Shown piece by piece: positions 19,670-30,075 of a stretch of DNA of 64,000 nt (position 1 is its first letter; the number at the start of each line of letters is the position of its first letter). Origin of the DNA: Mitosporidium daphniae. Lineage: Eukaryota > Microsporidia. The notes beneath the pieces are model-generated. The model did no database searches, had not been told where the DNA came from, and saw only the letters and a program-made list of their open reading frames with translations. The translations under genes and the position numbers were made by a program. Location of the stretch: positions 1 to 64,000 of the forward strand of contig NW_013546711.1 in assembly GCF_000760515.2 (NCBI RefSeq), in the 5' to 3' direction.

Positions 19670-20941
19670 TTATTTAGGGTTAGTTGGCCTCTTAACTTTG
19701 GATTGCCTTTTGGATTTTGCTTGCATCACAACGGCTGCCTTGCATCTTTTGTATTGCGATTTTGTAGATGCCATCGGCTGTCGATTGGTTCTGGTCCGCC
19801 TAAGAATGCCTAATTGTCCTCGGATATGTTCAATAGATGCCGCTCTGTTGACACTTGCCACCAGGACGTTGTTTGTGGCGTGTCGATAAGACTCGAGTGC
19901 CTACATGTTACAAAAGGTCATCTCACATCTTGTGTTGCCTGGCAAATGTGCGCTAGAAATTTTCGAGGCGCAAGATCGCATTTGGTGAGGATCACTTGGA
20001 ACCGTCTGCCGGTACCATCGAGGAATGCCAAAAACTCGTTGTCATTCACCTTGAACCCTTTAAAGTAAGAAGCGTAAGTGTGAATGTAAAAAGAGTACAA
20101 AGGGAAGGCATGTTAGGCTTTAGAAAAGAAAATCTGTACCGTGTCGTGAGTCGATTAGCAGGAAGAGACGGCTCAATGGTACGGCTGGTGACGCAATAAA
20201 TGCCTTGGCCAGCGACCCAAGTCGTTCTCTGGCCGTGGAAGATTGCGATACATATCCATAACCGGGCATGTCGATCAGGAAAATCTCCTTCTCTAAGCGA
20301 CCATGCGCTTGCAAAGAACCTCCACGTTGATTGTGACCACTGTGGCAACCATCTTTCCGCATTCGTTGACCAGCAGTGTTGTCACTGACCGATGGGGGAG
20401 TTATCCAACGATAAATATTAATGGCCTTGGTATGTCCAGGGATCGGGGAGACTCCAGCGGCTGTTCCACTGCGTTTCCCAATCAGCGCATTGAGCAAAGA
20501 GGACTTTCCTACGTTGCTTCGGCCGATGAATCCGATAACCACGCTGTTCTGCGTCAAAGAAAGTGACTCAATTTCGGCCTGTTTGCGGATGCTTCGCCAG
20601 AGATACAATCGGCCCTAGGATGAAAGTCCAATCAATACGCCAAGTGGTTGGGCCTCTTGTGCTGCTCTTCGTTGTCGATGATCAAAAACCAATCTTTGCA
20701 CTAGCTGCTCGATATCTGGCGAAACCCGTGTGCTTTTCAGCTTTGCCCGGAACGACGGTCGCACATTAACTGGTCCGCTTGCAGCCATGCCGCTTTCCAA
20801 TTTATTGGCCACGGGAGTTTTTTTGGCAGCAAAGCTGTTTTCGGCTGGTCTGTTGATTTGCAAGCTGTGCATCGGTAGCCTGGTGGTTGTCGATTTTGCG
20901 GCCATATGGCGCATGGTCCAATATACAAGAGGACATGGCAT
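19670..20941 (-). CDS. EngB/YsxC-type GTPase, mitochondrial ribosome assembly
   Basis: Four exons, introns of 24 nt (20615-20638), 82 nt (20058-20139) and 26 nt (19901-19926). G motifs: G1 GRSNVGKSS, G2 region IPGHTKAINIY, G3 DMPGYG, G4 TKCD, and the closing NNVLVASVNRAASIEHIRGQ. The first exon encodes about 100 basic residues ahead of the GTPase, suitable for mitochondrial targeting (human GTPBP8 equivalent). A 38-residue insert follows the switch region, and a lysine/arginine-rich tail ends PTNPK. The stop lies 31 bp before the FYR gene ATG, so the tail codons contain that gene's AACCCTAA promoter box. Confidence 0.88.
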
Positions 20942-20984
20942 TTAGTGGTGTACTAAGGGTATTTATAAAATTAAAATGGCGGCC

Positions 20985-21314
20985 CTAAGGTTCCTGCTCG
21001 CTTGGTTCCTCCTGTGGGGCATATATTTCGGGATGTGCCAGGTGGCACCGATTCATCTCAACAAACAATGACAAGCAATCCTCGCCTTTTGGCTCTGCCG
21101 TACTCTTCACAAAACAGGAGAACGCCGCCTTAAATGCCTCGCCGCATGGCGGTTTCAGGACTTCTGCCAAGCAGGGGCATTCCCAATCAATCTCACCAGT
21201 CTCTGGATCGATGGCGCTTGTGGTAGACAATGTGCTTTGAGAGCCATCTGGCCCCGGTGTATGAGCACCATTTTCTTCCAATGTGCTTGAACCCTCCATT
21301 TGTTCATGGGCCAT
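20985..21314 (-). CDS. MIA40: Mia40/CHCHD4, intermembrane-space import oxidoreductase
   Basis: 109 residues from the ATG at 21314 (MAHEQMEGSS); an upstream in-frame extension lacks an ATG. The redox-active CPC is in EIDWECPCLAEVL. Twin Cx9C motifs are CGEAFKAAFSC and CLSLFVEMNRC, followed by HPEIYAP. Mia40 oxidises and traps small Cys-rich proteins entering the intermembrane space, with Erv1 as electron acceptor. There is no transmembrane anchor, so this is the short, animal/plant-like form rather than the membrane-anchored form of Dikarya. Confidence 0.92.
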   Translation of the reverse strand: MAHEQMEGSSTLEENGAHTPGPDGSQSTLSTTSAIDPETGEIDWECPCLAEVLKPPCGEAFKAAFSCFVKSTAEPKGEDCLSLFVEMNRCHLAHPEIYAPQEEPSEQEP

Positions 21315-21422
21315 GTTCGTTTGCAACAAAATAGGGTACCAGCCCAACCCTAACCCCGCTAAATTAAAATTTATCCCTGCAGCTGAGTTGGTCAATTTTA
21401 CTTCAACCAAACTTTAATCAAC
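21315..21422. promoter_or_regulatory. 108-bp bidirectional promoter (MIA40 / CDS1)
   Basis: Contains CCCAACCCTAACCCCGC (21343-21359), the strongest example of the AACCCTA/GGGTT box in the window, directly followed by TAAATTAAAATTTATC. A second CAATTTTAC box is close to the CDS1 start. Both box types recur at other gene starts. Confidence 0.65.
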
Positions 21423-22905
21423 ATGAGCGAGTCGCCGCTCTGCGAGCCTGCTTCTTTAGTCTCACGGCGAAGGTCTGCCACTAAATTGCATGCTACACCA
21501 CCAGAAGATGGGTTAGAAAAGAGAAAGCCTATTCCCGCGCCTGTGGCCGTAACACCAAGGTCTTGGAAGAACTTTCTGGTTCGCTCTTTGTGGAGCATTC
21601 CAATGATCGTAGGATTTACGGCGATTCTGTGGTCTGGACATATTTTTGTTATTCTCATGGTCATTATCATGCAGACTGTTATTTTCAAAGAGGTCATTGA
21701 TCTTGTGCGCGAGCCCTGGCCAAACAACAGGCTCCCGTGGTTTCGAACCATTTCCTGGTAATTTTTTGTGCTCGCTAATAATGATCACCATGATAGGTAT
21801 TTTCTCATTACAACGAATTACTTTTTGTACGGTGAAGTCTTGATCAAGTACTTCAAACGCGTATGGATCTTGGACGCCTTTCTGCTGCCGCTTGCCAATC
21901 ACCATCGGTTCATTTCGTTTTCTTTGTACATGATGGGTAAGCTGCTGGGATCGTTTTGTAACCTCCTAGGTCTGATTGCCTTTGTGCTAAATTTAAAAAA
22001 TGGCTGCTACAAGTTCCAGTTTGGCCTATTTGCATGGACACATATGACCCTGCTGCTGGTCACTTTTCAATCGCATCTAGTGATCATCAACATTGTGGAG
22101 GGCCTGATATGGTAAATTCACATGTAAAAATCGGTGTAGGTTTATCCTTCCTGTTTGTCTTGTCATCTGTAACGATATTTCTGCATATCTCTTTGGATTT
22201 TTCTTTGGGCGCACCCCTTTAATCAAAATCTCGCCTAAAAAGACGTGGGAAGGGCTGATCGGGGCACTATTTGCTACCATTATTTTTGGATTCTTTCTCG
22301 CCGGGTGGCTCGCCCCATACACCTATTTAACCCTCCCAATGCCTTCGCCCGCCTTTAAAAATAGGTAAGCGCGCTGCAACTAATCTTTTCGCAGAACCAC
22401 AGGCGCTTCTTCTGCGACATTCGAATTCAAGCCTTTCAAATTGCCGCCTTTTATTTCTTCTTTAAGGAAGCATTTGCAGTTCCTCACGCCTTGGGGCAGT
22501 AATAAGACTGAGGATTATTCCACAATCAATGTAGCCCCAATCCAGCTCCACGCCATCGTCTTTGCCATTTTCTCGTCCGTCATAGCACCATTTGGTGGTT
22601 TCTTTGCCTCCGGTGTGAAACGGGCATTCAAAATGAAGGACTTTGCAGACTCCATTCCCGGTCATGGCGGACTTACAGACAGGATGGACTGCCAGCTACT
22701 GATGGGCATTTTTGCCTATTTGTATACAGCCTCATTTGTGTTTCGTAGCAGTGTTTATCAAAACGAGTCGTCTGCCGTTGTGTCGCTCGAGTTCATTCTT
22801 GATGCTATCATTCACAATCTATCTCCAGAAGAACAGTTGGATTTGTTCCATTCTATAAAGACATACCTCCAGGAACAGCAGCTACTTCCGTCCCTGCATT
22901 TGTGA
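21423..22905 (+). CDS. CDS1: phosphatidate cytidylyltransferase (CDP-DAG synthase)
   Basis: ER membrane enzyme making CDP-diacylglycerol from CTP and phosphatidate for phosphatidylinositol and phosphatidylglycerol synthesis. Five exons, introns of 39 (21758-21796), 33 (21937-21969), 28 and 30 nt. Spliced segments match eukaryotic [90 protein letters not shown] and the CDS signature [20 protein letters not shown] followed by GLTDRMDC. Seven to eight membrane helices. The 33-nt intron is stop-free and in frame. Confidence 0.94.
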
Positions 22906-24516
22906 ATGATCTGGAAAATTGGCTGATAGATTTGTCCATCAACTCCAAGTCCTGGTAACAAGTTTATCATTAACTCCTTTACTAGCAAGTTTAAATAAAC
23001 AGTTTCCACTTTTTTCTTTTTTACACGTTGGATTTTAAATGCCTAACTTGTATTAAAAGGGCAAAAAAGTCGCCAAAATGGCCCAAAGCTTGGATTCCCT
23101 TCAATGTTTCGGGACATCACAAAAAAGGTACCCCCATAATATGTGCAAAAGACCTTATTGATTTTGTGGGATTCGGCAGCTTCTTGAGTTAACTTGCCTA
23201 GTAAATTGGTCTATTGGCCTATTGAGGTAAGTGGGATTTGAAATGCTACCAATTGAAGAGTTTAAAGCCATGGTTGATTATCTCAATCATCGTTATAGTT
23301 AAAAAAGAAAGCAATAATATCATGTTCGTAGTAACCGTGCTAACTCAGCTTGGGTGCCTGAAACCCATCATACCCCAACCCTAGCCATCGACGACGTCAA
23401 TTTAGGGGTTAGGAGGGTTTCGGTTTAAAAATTACATTTAAGATCAAGCGGAACACTGCACTAGGGTTAACCCACCAGTTGATGCCGACTCAAGGCCCAG
23501 GCTCAATCGCGCATTTGGTTAATTTAAAATGGTAAAATATCAAGTGGCCAATAGAAATCCGGTCGCGTGATGCACATCACCGCTAAGAACATTGAAGGTT
23601 GGGCTGAAACCTGATAGGATAGCGACCCAGCCATCCCCATTCTAGGAGTTTCAAAATTGCTGTTGGAGAATATGTGCTTTTGAGCAAATCAGTAATACAA
23701 CTGAGCTCTTCTTATCTTTCGCTAAATTTCGATCTTGGCTTTTAGGCCTCATCTTTATAAATCCGCTCTATTTCTAACCATCTGCATAGTGCGTCAAGTA
23801 TTGTGTTCGGTCAGACATTGGCAAAAGAATCTTCGAATGAGCTAAAAATAATTGAGCAAAACGGGTATTTTGTCGATTTCAGATATTTTACCAGTGGCCA
23901 CGCTCTCTGATTACGGGTTTCCATCCGGTCCATAATCAAGATATCATGCATATAAGGCCGACCGATCGGTTTTCCATGGGTTATGGCTGCTTTTATCAAA
24001 AAGATGCCGATACATGGTTTTCTTGCTTACAAAACCCATTTTGTGGATGTCCTTACAAAAAGACCGATTAATCTTGTGCAAGGTTTCTCCATAAATTGTG
24101 GAGTCATTTTTTGAAGACAAGAGTATTGATCAGCTTTCCTGCACTCATATGCATTGGTGAGCTTTCCTGCACTCATATGCATTGGTGAGCTTTCCTGCAC
24201 TCATATGCATTGATGAGCTTTCCTGCAGTCATATGCATTGGTGAATTTGCTCCAACTGGGAAAAATTCTGGCCAAATCATTGGATTGGTAAATCGCGGTT
24301 GCTTCGTTTTATTTATTGAGGAAAAACTGGCAAAGCCTGAATCGTGAAGGATGGCCATCCTTTTCCTGCTTTAACGACACCCTTTTTGCCTTTTGGGTAG
24401 CGATGACGCGCCAATTTCTGGGGTGAAGCGGACAAAAAGCAAGCCTACCGGAAAAGGAAACGCCAGTCAAGCATTAAACCAGTCTAAATAACATATCGGA
24501 CTCTTTATTATCTATC
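22906..24516. other. 1.6-kb gene-poor block
   Basis: No gene recognised on either strand. It contains several AACCCTA/TTAGGG-type boxes (23384-23393, 23402-23419, 23461-23475), more than any other gap, and the 28-bp tandem repeat at 24131-24242. Short frames (for example minus strand 23811-23999) have no visible family. It could hold an unrecognised spliced gene, a non-coding RNA or pseudogene debris. Confidence 0.4.
24131..24242. repeat. 28-bp tandem repeat, four copies
   Basis: Four contiguous units, core GAGCTTTCCTGCACTCATAT followed by GCATTGGT, with single-base differences in units 1, 3 and 4. Each unit contains the palindromes ATGCAT and CATATG. Not a CRISPR (no spacers). Located about 270 bp downstream of the thioredoxin-like gene's stop. 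Confidence 0.9.
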
Positions 24517-25014
24517 TTAAAGGTCGTAGTGCCGACGATTGGAGGAAGTGTGGGGGTTTTTTACATTAGAAGACCTCTGTTTGAGATTAGGTATATTGGT
24601 GTATAGAAAGTTCAAGAACCTTATGTGCTTTCTTTCATCAGCATAAGGAATGGGCGTCATATTTCCTTTCAAAAGCACGAAAGTAGGATACCCTTTAACA
24701 TTGAGCTTTGCTGCAACATCCCTGTTTTCTTCGCCGTTGATTGTAGCAATCAGAAGCTTGCCGGATCTTCCATTTTCACCCATCGTTTTGGCAAGCTCCT
24801 CAAACTCCGGCATTGCCCTGACACAATGGTTACACCATGGCACATGGATCATAAGAAATATCGCCTCAAACTTTCTGATGCTATTACTCAAGGTATTTCC
24901 ATCGAGAGCGATGGCCCCTGTTGGTGCGTATTTCACGGATTGCCCTGAAATATAGATTGGCAAGAGCGAAACGAGAACACAGAGGCAAAAGTGGATCAGC
25001 AAAGTTGATTTCAT
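24517..25014 (-). CDS. secretory-pathway thioredoxin-domain protein (PDI-like)
   Basis: 165 residues beginning with a clear signal peptide (MKSTLLIHFCLCVLVSLLPI). One thioredoxin fold has the active site VPWCNHCVRAMPEFEELA, the buried NVKGYPTFVLLKG cis-Pro loop and no transmembrane helix. It is a single-domain PDI, probably ER-resident. The C-terminus is HYDL, which only loosely resembles HDEL/KDEL, so retention is uncertain. WCNHC differs from WCGHC of classical PDI. The start follows AAATTTG and shares 29 bp of promoter with the divergent peroxiredoxin. A TTG-initiated extension was not chosen. Confidence 0.82.
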   Translation of the reverse strand: MKSTLLIHFCLCVLVSLLPIYISGQSVKYAPTGAIALDGNTLSNSIRKFEAIFLMIHVPWCNHCVRAMPEFEELAKTMGENGRSGKLLIATINGEENRDVAAKLNVKGYPTFVLLKGNMTPIPYADERKHIRFLNFLYTNIPNLKQRSSNVKNPHTSSNRRHYDL

Positions 25015-25043
25015 CAAAAACAAGTGTTTATTTTTCAAATTTA
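25015..25043. promoter_or_regulatory. 29-bp bidirectional promoter (thioredoxin-like / peroxiredoxin)
   Basis: The shortest divergent spacing in the window. The interval ends TTTTTCAAATTTA directly before the peroxiredoxin ATG; the minus-strand gene reads AAATTTGAAAAATAAAC on its side, so one AAATTT box serves both starts. Confidence 0.65.
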
Positions 25044-25778
25044 ATGCAATCATCACTAGCAAATTTGTGTTTCCATGTCAATAATCAATTGATACGCCGA
25101 AAAATCAATTGCATCGGATCTTCCCTTTTCTCCTCATTGGTGCGAAAGAGGGCTCCAGAGTTTTCAAACAAAAAGGCCGTTGTTGATGGGCAAATTTCCT
25201 CGATCTCTTCGACGGATCTTGCAGGCTCCTATTGGGTCATGCTGTTTTATCCTTTGGATTTGTAATGGGCTGCAGCTTTTGATTTTTTAGTACATTCGTT
25301 TGTCCAACCGAATTGACTGCATTTAACGATAGAATTTCCGAGTTTGAAGCGCTGGGCGTAAAAGTGCTCGCTGCAAGCGTCGATTCTGAATATTCCCATC
25401 TTGCCTGGACAAAACTTCCGCGCAAAGAGGGGGGATTGGGTCCAATGCGAATTCCATTATTGGCAGATGTCGATAAAACCCTGTCTTCAAGCTTTGGGGT
25501 TCTGCTTGACTCTGGAGTGGCGCTTCGCGGCCTATTTATTGTTGACAAGCAGGGCATAGTTCGCCAATCCACCATCAATGACCTGCCAATTGGGAGGAGC
25601 GTTGATGAGGCCATTAGACTGATCCAAGCAGTCCAATTTACCGATGCCAATGGTGAAGGCAAGAATTTACGGTTAGGATGTAACTACGTGTATAGTTTGC
25701 CCTGCTAATTGGAAACCCGGGAACCCATCGATTATTCCGACCCCTCAAGGCTCGGTCAAATATTTTGAGGCAAAATAA
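25044..25778 (+). CDS. typical 2-Cys peroxiredoxin, probably mitochondrial
   Basis: Thiol peroxidase reducing hydrogen peroxide, recharged by thioredoxin. Three exons. A 29-nt intron (25262-25290) lies inside the active-site block and splicing restores [13 protein letters not shown] with the peroxidatic Cys. The second intron (25659-25695, 37 nt) fits best as a GC-AG intron, giving [14 protein letters not shown] with the resolving Cys. Also [32 protein letters not shown] and [16 protein letters not shown]. About 40 N-terminal residues are basic and Ser-rich ([20 protein letters not shown]), a mitochondrial presequence. Ends KYFEAK, close to the usual EYF tail. Confidence 0.92.
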
Positions 25779-25814
25779 TCGGCAGCCAATAGGGAGCCAA
25801 TAAAAAGTTTTTTT

Positions 25815-27278
25815 ATGCGAATAAAAGCCGAGTGTGAAAGCCATGGCTGCGACGATGATACTGAGGCGCATTTATCGTCCAGAGACTGGGTTTCATATGC
25901 TCTCTTGCTGCTGATATTTGTTTACATGAAAGTATGCATGATTACCAACTCCATGAAGCTGAGGTTAAAGGCACTGGAAACCATGATGCACGATAAGGTC
26001 CGCCAATTCGAAGATACATTTTATCTTCTACAATGCATCCTCAACCAAACGGGACAGCTCATTCTGAAGATGATAGTAGCTTTTTCTGAGGAGCTCCTTG
26101 GCAAAATTTCTTCGCTTGCCGTTGGAATCAAAGAATTGATCCGAAAAATGGCCGTCAAATTCATCATGGGCCATTTCAAAGTGATCCAGTGTATGTCGCC
26201 CAAATCTGCCTCGACGCTTGTTGAAGAAAAAATTGAACAGCTGCTTTTTGAAAAGCATCCGATCGAAAACATAACCTCCAACATGCAGGCAAAACTTTTG
26301 GAAATGAAAAGCAGGCTCCCTGCCAATCAGGGACACGCAAAGTATAAAAACTTCAACATGGCACCTGAAAATTTAGAGGCTCTTTCGCCCACTGCATCAA
26401 TCAACCATTATATTGAAGAGGTACAGCATTGGTCTTTGCTTGCATTCATTTTCGTTGCAGTGGTGATTTTGGTTTTTACGTTCCTTCGAAAAAAGAAATA
26501 CACACCAAAAAAGGCCGGAGATGATTCGATCGTTAAAAAAACCATGCGATATGCTGCTCATGGGCCAAGCTGGCTATTTTTGCTTTCCGGCATTTTTTCT
26601 CTGCTGCTTTCCAGAATCGAATCTTCGATTTTGAAAATGGCGGCCTTGCACCTGGCCAAGGCTGTAAGCCTTGGCTCAAAGGAAATCATTTCAGCGCTAA
26701 GTGAAGATATATGCAAGCTGGTAAGGCTTGAATTTGCCAACTTGAACACGATGTTTGAGGAGCTCTACAACACCACAAAGGCCAATGCAATTCAGCCGAT
26801 GGTAATCCTCTCGTCTTTGCAAGACGTGCTTTCCGATGCCATTAATAAGCATCTGCTACCCGCTTTCAATGAGGTCTTTAACTCTGGCATGGTATCCTGG
26901 GCCTCCAATGCGCTTTTCCCCATAACGTCGATTTTGAACTGCATTTCGGGCTTTGATCCGCAAGATTTGAAGGGAGCCTTTTTTTCGCCTTTACAAACGA
27001 TCTCACAAGCGCTAATATTCCCAATGCCCTCGATGCTGAAAGAACTTCAAAACTTTAACACCCCCGCGGATATAGAGAATGTCTTGCTCCGTATTATTGA
27101 AAAGAGCATCTCCCACGAAGCGATGGTAAAAACAGCCATCACAAATGACGAGTATCTCTTTTGCTTGATACTAATATTTGCTGGTCTGTTTGTGATTGTT
27201 GTTCAGTCTTTTTGCTATGCCATTTTCCTTCTTTTCAAGAAAAAGCGAAGCGTATTGCCGAAATATGGCCTATCCTAG
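25815..27278 (+). CDS. four-helix membrane protein, possibly Prm1-like
   Basis: 487 residues, no intron. Hydrophobic helices lie near residues 28-44, 205-225, 245-270 and 445-470. They separate two large, mostly helical loops with several potential N-glycosylation sites (NQT, NIT, NTT). This layout of four passes with two long extracellular loops and conserved-looking NCIS and Cys positions is that of the fungal mating fusion protein Prm1, but no diagnostic sequence motif could be confirmed. Alternatives are prominin-like or orphan membrane proteins. The gene sits 36 bp after the peroxiredoxin stop in the same direction. Confidence 0.45.
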   Translation: MRIKAECESHGCDDDTEAHLSSRDWVSYALLLLIFVYMKVCMITNSMKLRLKALETMMHDKVRQFEDTFYLLQCILNQTGQLILKMIVAFSEELLGKISSLAVGIKELIRKMAVKFIMGHFKVIQCMSPKSASTLVEEKIEQLLFEKHPIENITSNMQAKLLEMKSRLPANQGHAKYKNFNMAPENLEALSPTASINHYIEEVQHWSLLAFIFVAVVILVFTFLRKKKYTPKKAGDDSIVKKTMRYAAHGPSWLFLLSGIFSLLLSRIESSILKMAALHLAKAVSLGSKEIISALSEDICKLVRLEFANLNTMFEELYNTTKANAIQPMVILSSLQDVLSDAINKHLLPAFNEVFNSGMVSWASNALFPITSILNCISGFDPQDLKGAFFSPLQTISQALIFPMPSMLKELQNFNTPADIENVLLRIIEKSISHEAMVKTAITNDEYLFCLILIFAGLFVIVVQSFCYAIFLLFKKKRSVLPKYGLS

Positions 27279-27512
27279 CGGTTTTCAGCAGACCTGGACC
27301 TAGGGTCCTGTCCTGTGGTGCTTAATTTGATGTCTCGAATCCAATATGTGGGACACCACCATGATGCCGCCGGGGTTGAAAAGCCCAATTTATGCTTTAA
27401 ATTTTGGGTTTATTGCCAAATATTCGATCCTTTCAAGCAGGTGGAGCCCCCTACAGTCTGCCGTGCTCCATTGGCGGGTATTTAAATGTATAGCCGTCTT
27501 GATAAAACAGGT

Positions 27513-28538
27513 CTACATGATAAACACATATGAGGCACACGGAGTACCTTTTTTGAATTCTGTCGTTCCAGGAACTGCCGCATACTTTGAAAAATCAGAA
27601 ACCCCATAATGTCTCAGTATGTCTTCATCAATTGTAAAGTTGCCGCTAAAAGTTATTATCACCCGCATATTGCTACGTATATTGGCGGCTAGCCGTGGTG
27701 ATGATTGCAAGTGCTGCATCGGATACGATTTCTGCAGTTCTTCCCATCCTCTTCAGCTCTTCTGCATGTTCTCCAGTAAGCCAAATGCAACGCTAACCTG
27801 GCGAGATTGCCTGCATTGCCGCAGTGGAGATCAGCGTTTTTGGCCATAAAGCATTTACTGCAATTCCCTGCACATAGGGTTAGATCAAGCAAAGCATTAC
27901 TTCCGATTGAAGTTCAGCAGACAAGCCCATGATTACCATGGACATCCCGTATTTGGACATCGTATAGGCGGTATGCTTTGCAAACCATTTCTTCTCCAAA
28001 GAAATCGGCGGACAAAGCGCCAAAATGTGCGGGTTTCTTGATTTTTTCAGAAAGGGAACCGCATGCTTGCTAACCAGATAAGTCCCGCGAACATTGATTC
28101 CGTTCATCAGGTCAAATGCTTTTGCACTTGTATCTTGGACCTTGGTCAGCGAAATCGCAGATGCGTTGTTGATGACAATATCGATTCCTCCAAATCTAAT
28201 TGCAATATCAACTCGGCAAAAGAAACCTTTTCACTGTGGCACCGATTGCAGCAATAATTTGATCCTCAAATCGAATATCACAAGCAACGGGGAGAGAAAA
28301 GCCTCCTAACCTTTCGACCTCCCTTGCAGTATCATGAATAGTGCCAGGTAGCTATTAAGACGGTAAATTTGTCCGCATACTTTGGGATTGGGCTCAATTG
28401 TCTTCGCAACAATTGCCACGTTAGCTCCTTCGCGAGCAAAACTAGCCCGTTACACACGGAGACTTACCGAAGTGCCAGAGACTTTCCAATGCCGCGGGAA
28501 GCTCCTGTTATAAACACCGTTTGACCCTTCAGTGACAT
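27513..28538 (-). CDS. HSDL2-like short-chain dehydrogenase/reductase
   Basis: NAD(P)-dependent SDR. Seven exons joined by introns of 26, 29, 31, 33, 36 and 31 nt give a protein following HSDL2 to the end of the SDR part: VFITGASRGIGKSLAL, ANVAIVAKTIEPNPKLPGTI, FGGIDIVINNASAISLT, RGTYLVSKHAVPFLKKS, the catalytic AYTMSKYGMS (YxxxK), GIAVNALWPKTLISTAAM and TGNFTIDEDILRHYGV. HSDL2 is a peroxisomal/mitochondrial enzyme of unclear substrate, probably in fatty-acid metabolism. The C-terminal SCP2 domain of human HSDL2 is absent. The ATG is preceded by AAATTTCATTTTAA. Exact ends of the 36-nt intron are the least certain. Confidence 0.88.
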
Positions 28539-28865
28539 TTAAAATGAAATTTCTCTTTTAGAGCGTCCAATGTCACTTGTCATCAATTGATCTGCATCAT
28601 TTGGGCAAATTTAAAATTTAAACCGCCAAATACGAGCAGCACACACAGAACACCTTGGCACTGCGATGCGTCCACATCCAATGGGTAGCTGTCAAAAGGT
28701 GGTAGGTCGGAAATAAACAATTTACCCCACAGATGGATGATGCAGTGATCGGGGAAACACGCCCATCGGCTCTCTCAATAAATTATCTCAAACGATTTCG
28801 GAATTCCAAATTTTATTGACCATCAATGATTGGAGACCCTCTAGCGCAAAGAAGGCCTTTACTCT

Positions 28866-28890
28866 GGATGGCTTTGAAAAGCCGTTTGAG
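28866..28890 (-). promoter_or_regulatory. histone-type 3' stem-loop element of H3
   Basis: On the H3 strand, CTCAAAC followed by GGCTTTTCAAAGCC and ATCC. It forms a five-pair GGCTT/AAGCC stem with a four-base TTCA loop and starts 16 bases after the H3 stop. The same 25 bases occur unchanged after H4 (29949-29973). The metazoan consensus has CCAAA, a GGCTCT/AGAGCC stem with TTTC loop, then ACCC. Confidence 0.7.
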
Positions 28891-28906
28891 AAGGTAAATA
28901 GAGGAA

Positions 28907-29908
<1,002 letters not shown>

Positions 29909-29910
<2 letters not shown>

Positions 29911-29924
29911 ATGCTTTCGCATCT
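29909..29924 (+). other. hairpin at the H4 stop codon
   Basis: AGATGC-TTTC-GCATCT is a perfect six-pair stem with a TTTC loop, followed by TTTTTC; its first two bases are the last two of the TAG. Stem length and loop equal those of metazoan histone stem-loops, but the stem sequence differs and H3 has no counterpart at this position. Confidence 0.5.
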
Positions 29925-29948
29925 TTTTTCATTGCGTTCAACGCAACT

Positions 29949-29973
29949 CTCAAACGGCTTTTCAAAGCCATCC
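29949..29973 (+). promoter_or_regulatory. histone-type 3' stem-loop element of H4
   Basis: Identical over 25 bases to the element after H3, with GGCTTTTCAAAGCC at 29956-29969 flanked by CAAAC and ATCC. It begins 38 bases after the H4 stop, within the usual distance for a histone 3' stem-loop. Sequence outside the 25 bases is not conserved between the two genes. Confidence 0.7.
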
Positions 29974-30075
29974 TATGATGATGCCATAATTTTCCATAGT
30001 ATTATCGGTCCATGATTGGGGCGATATTTCCCCATTCTATTGGGGCCCTAAGTGCATTTTAATTTTTAAATTGCA

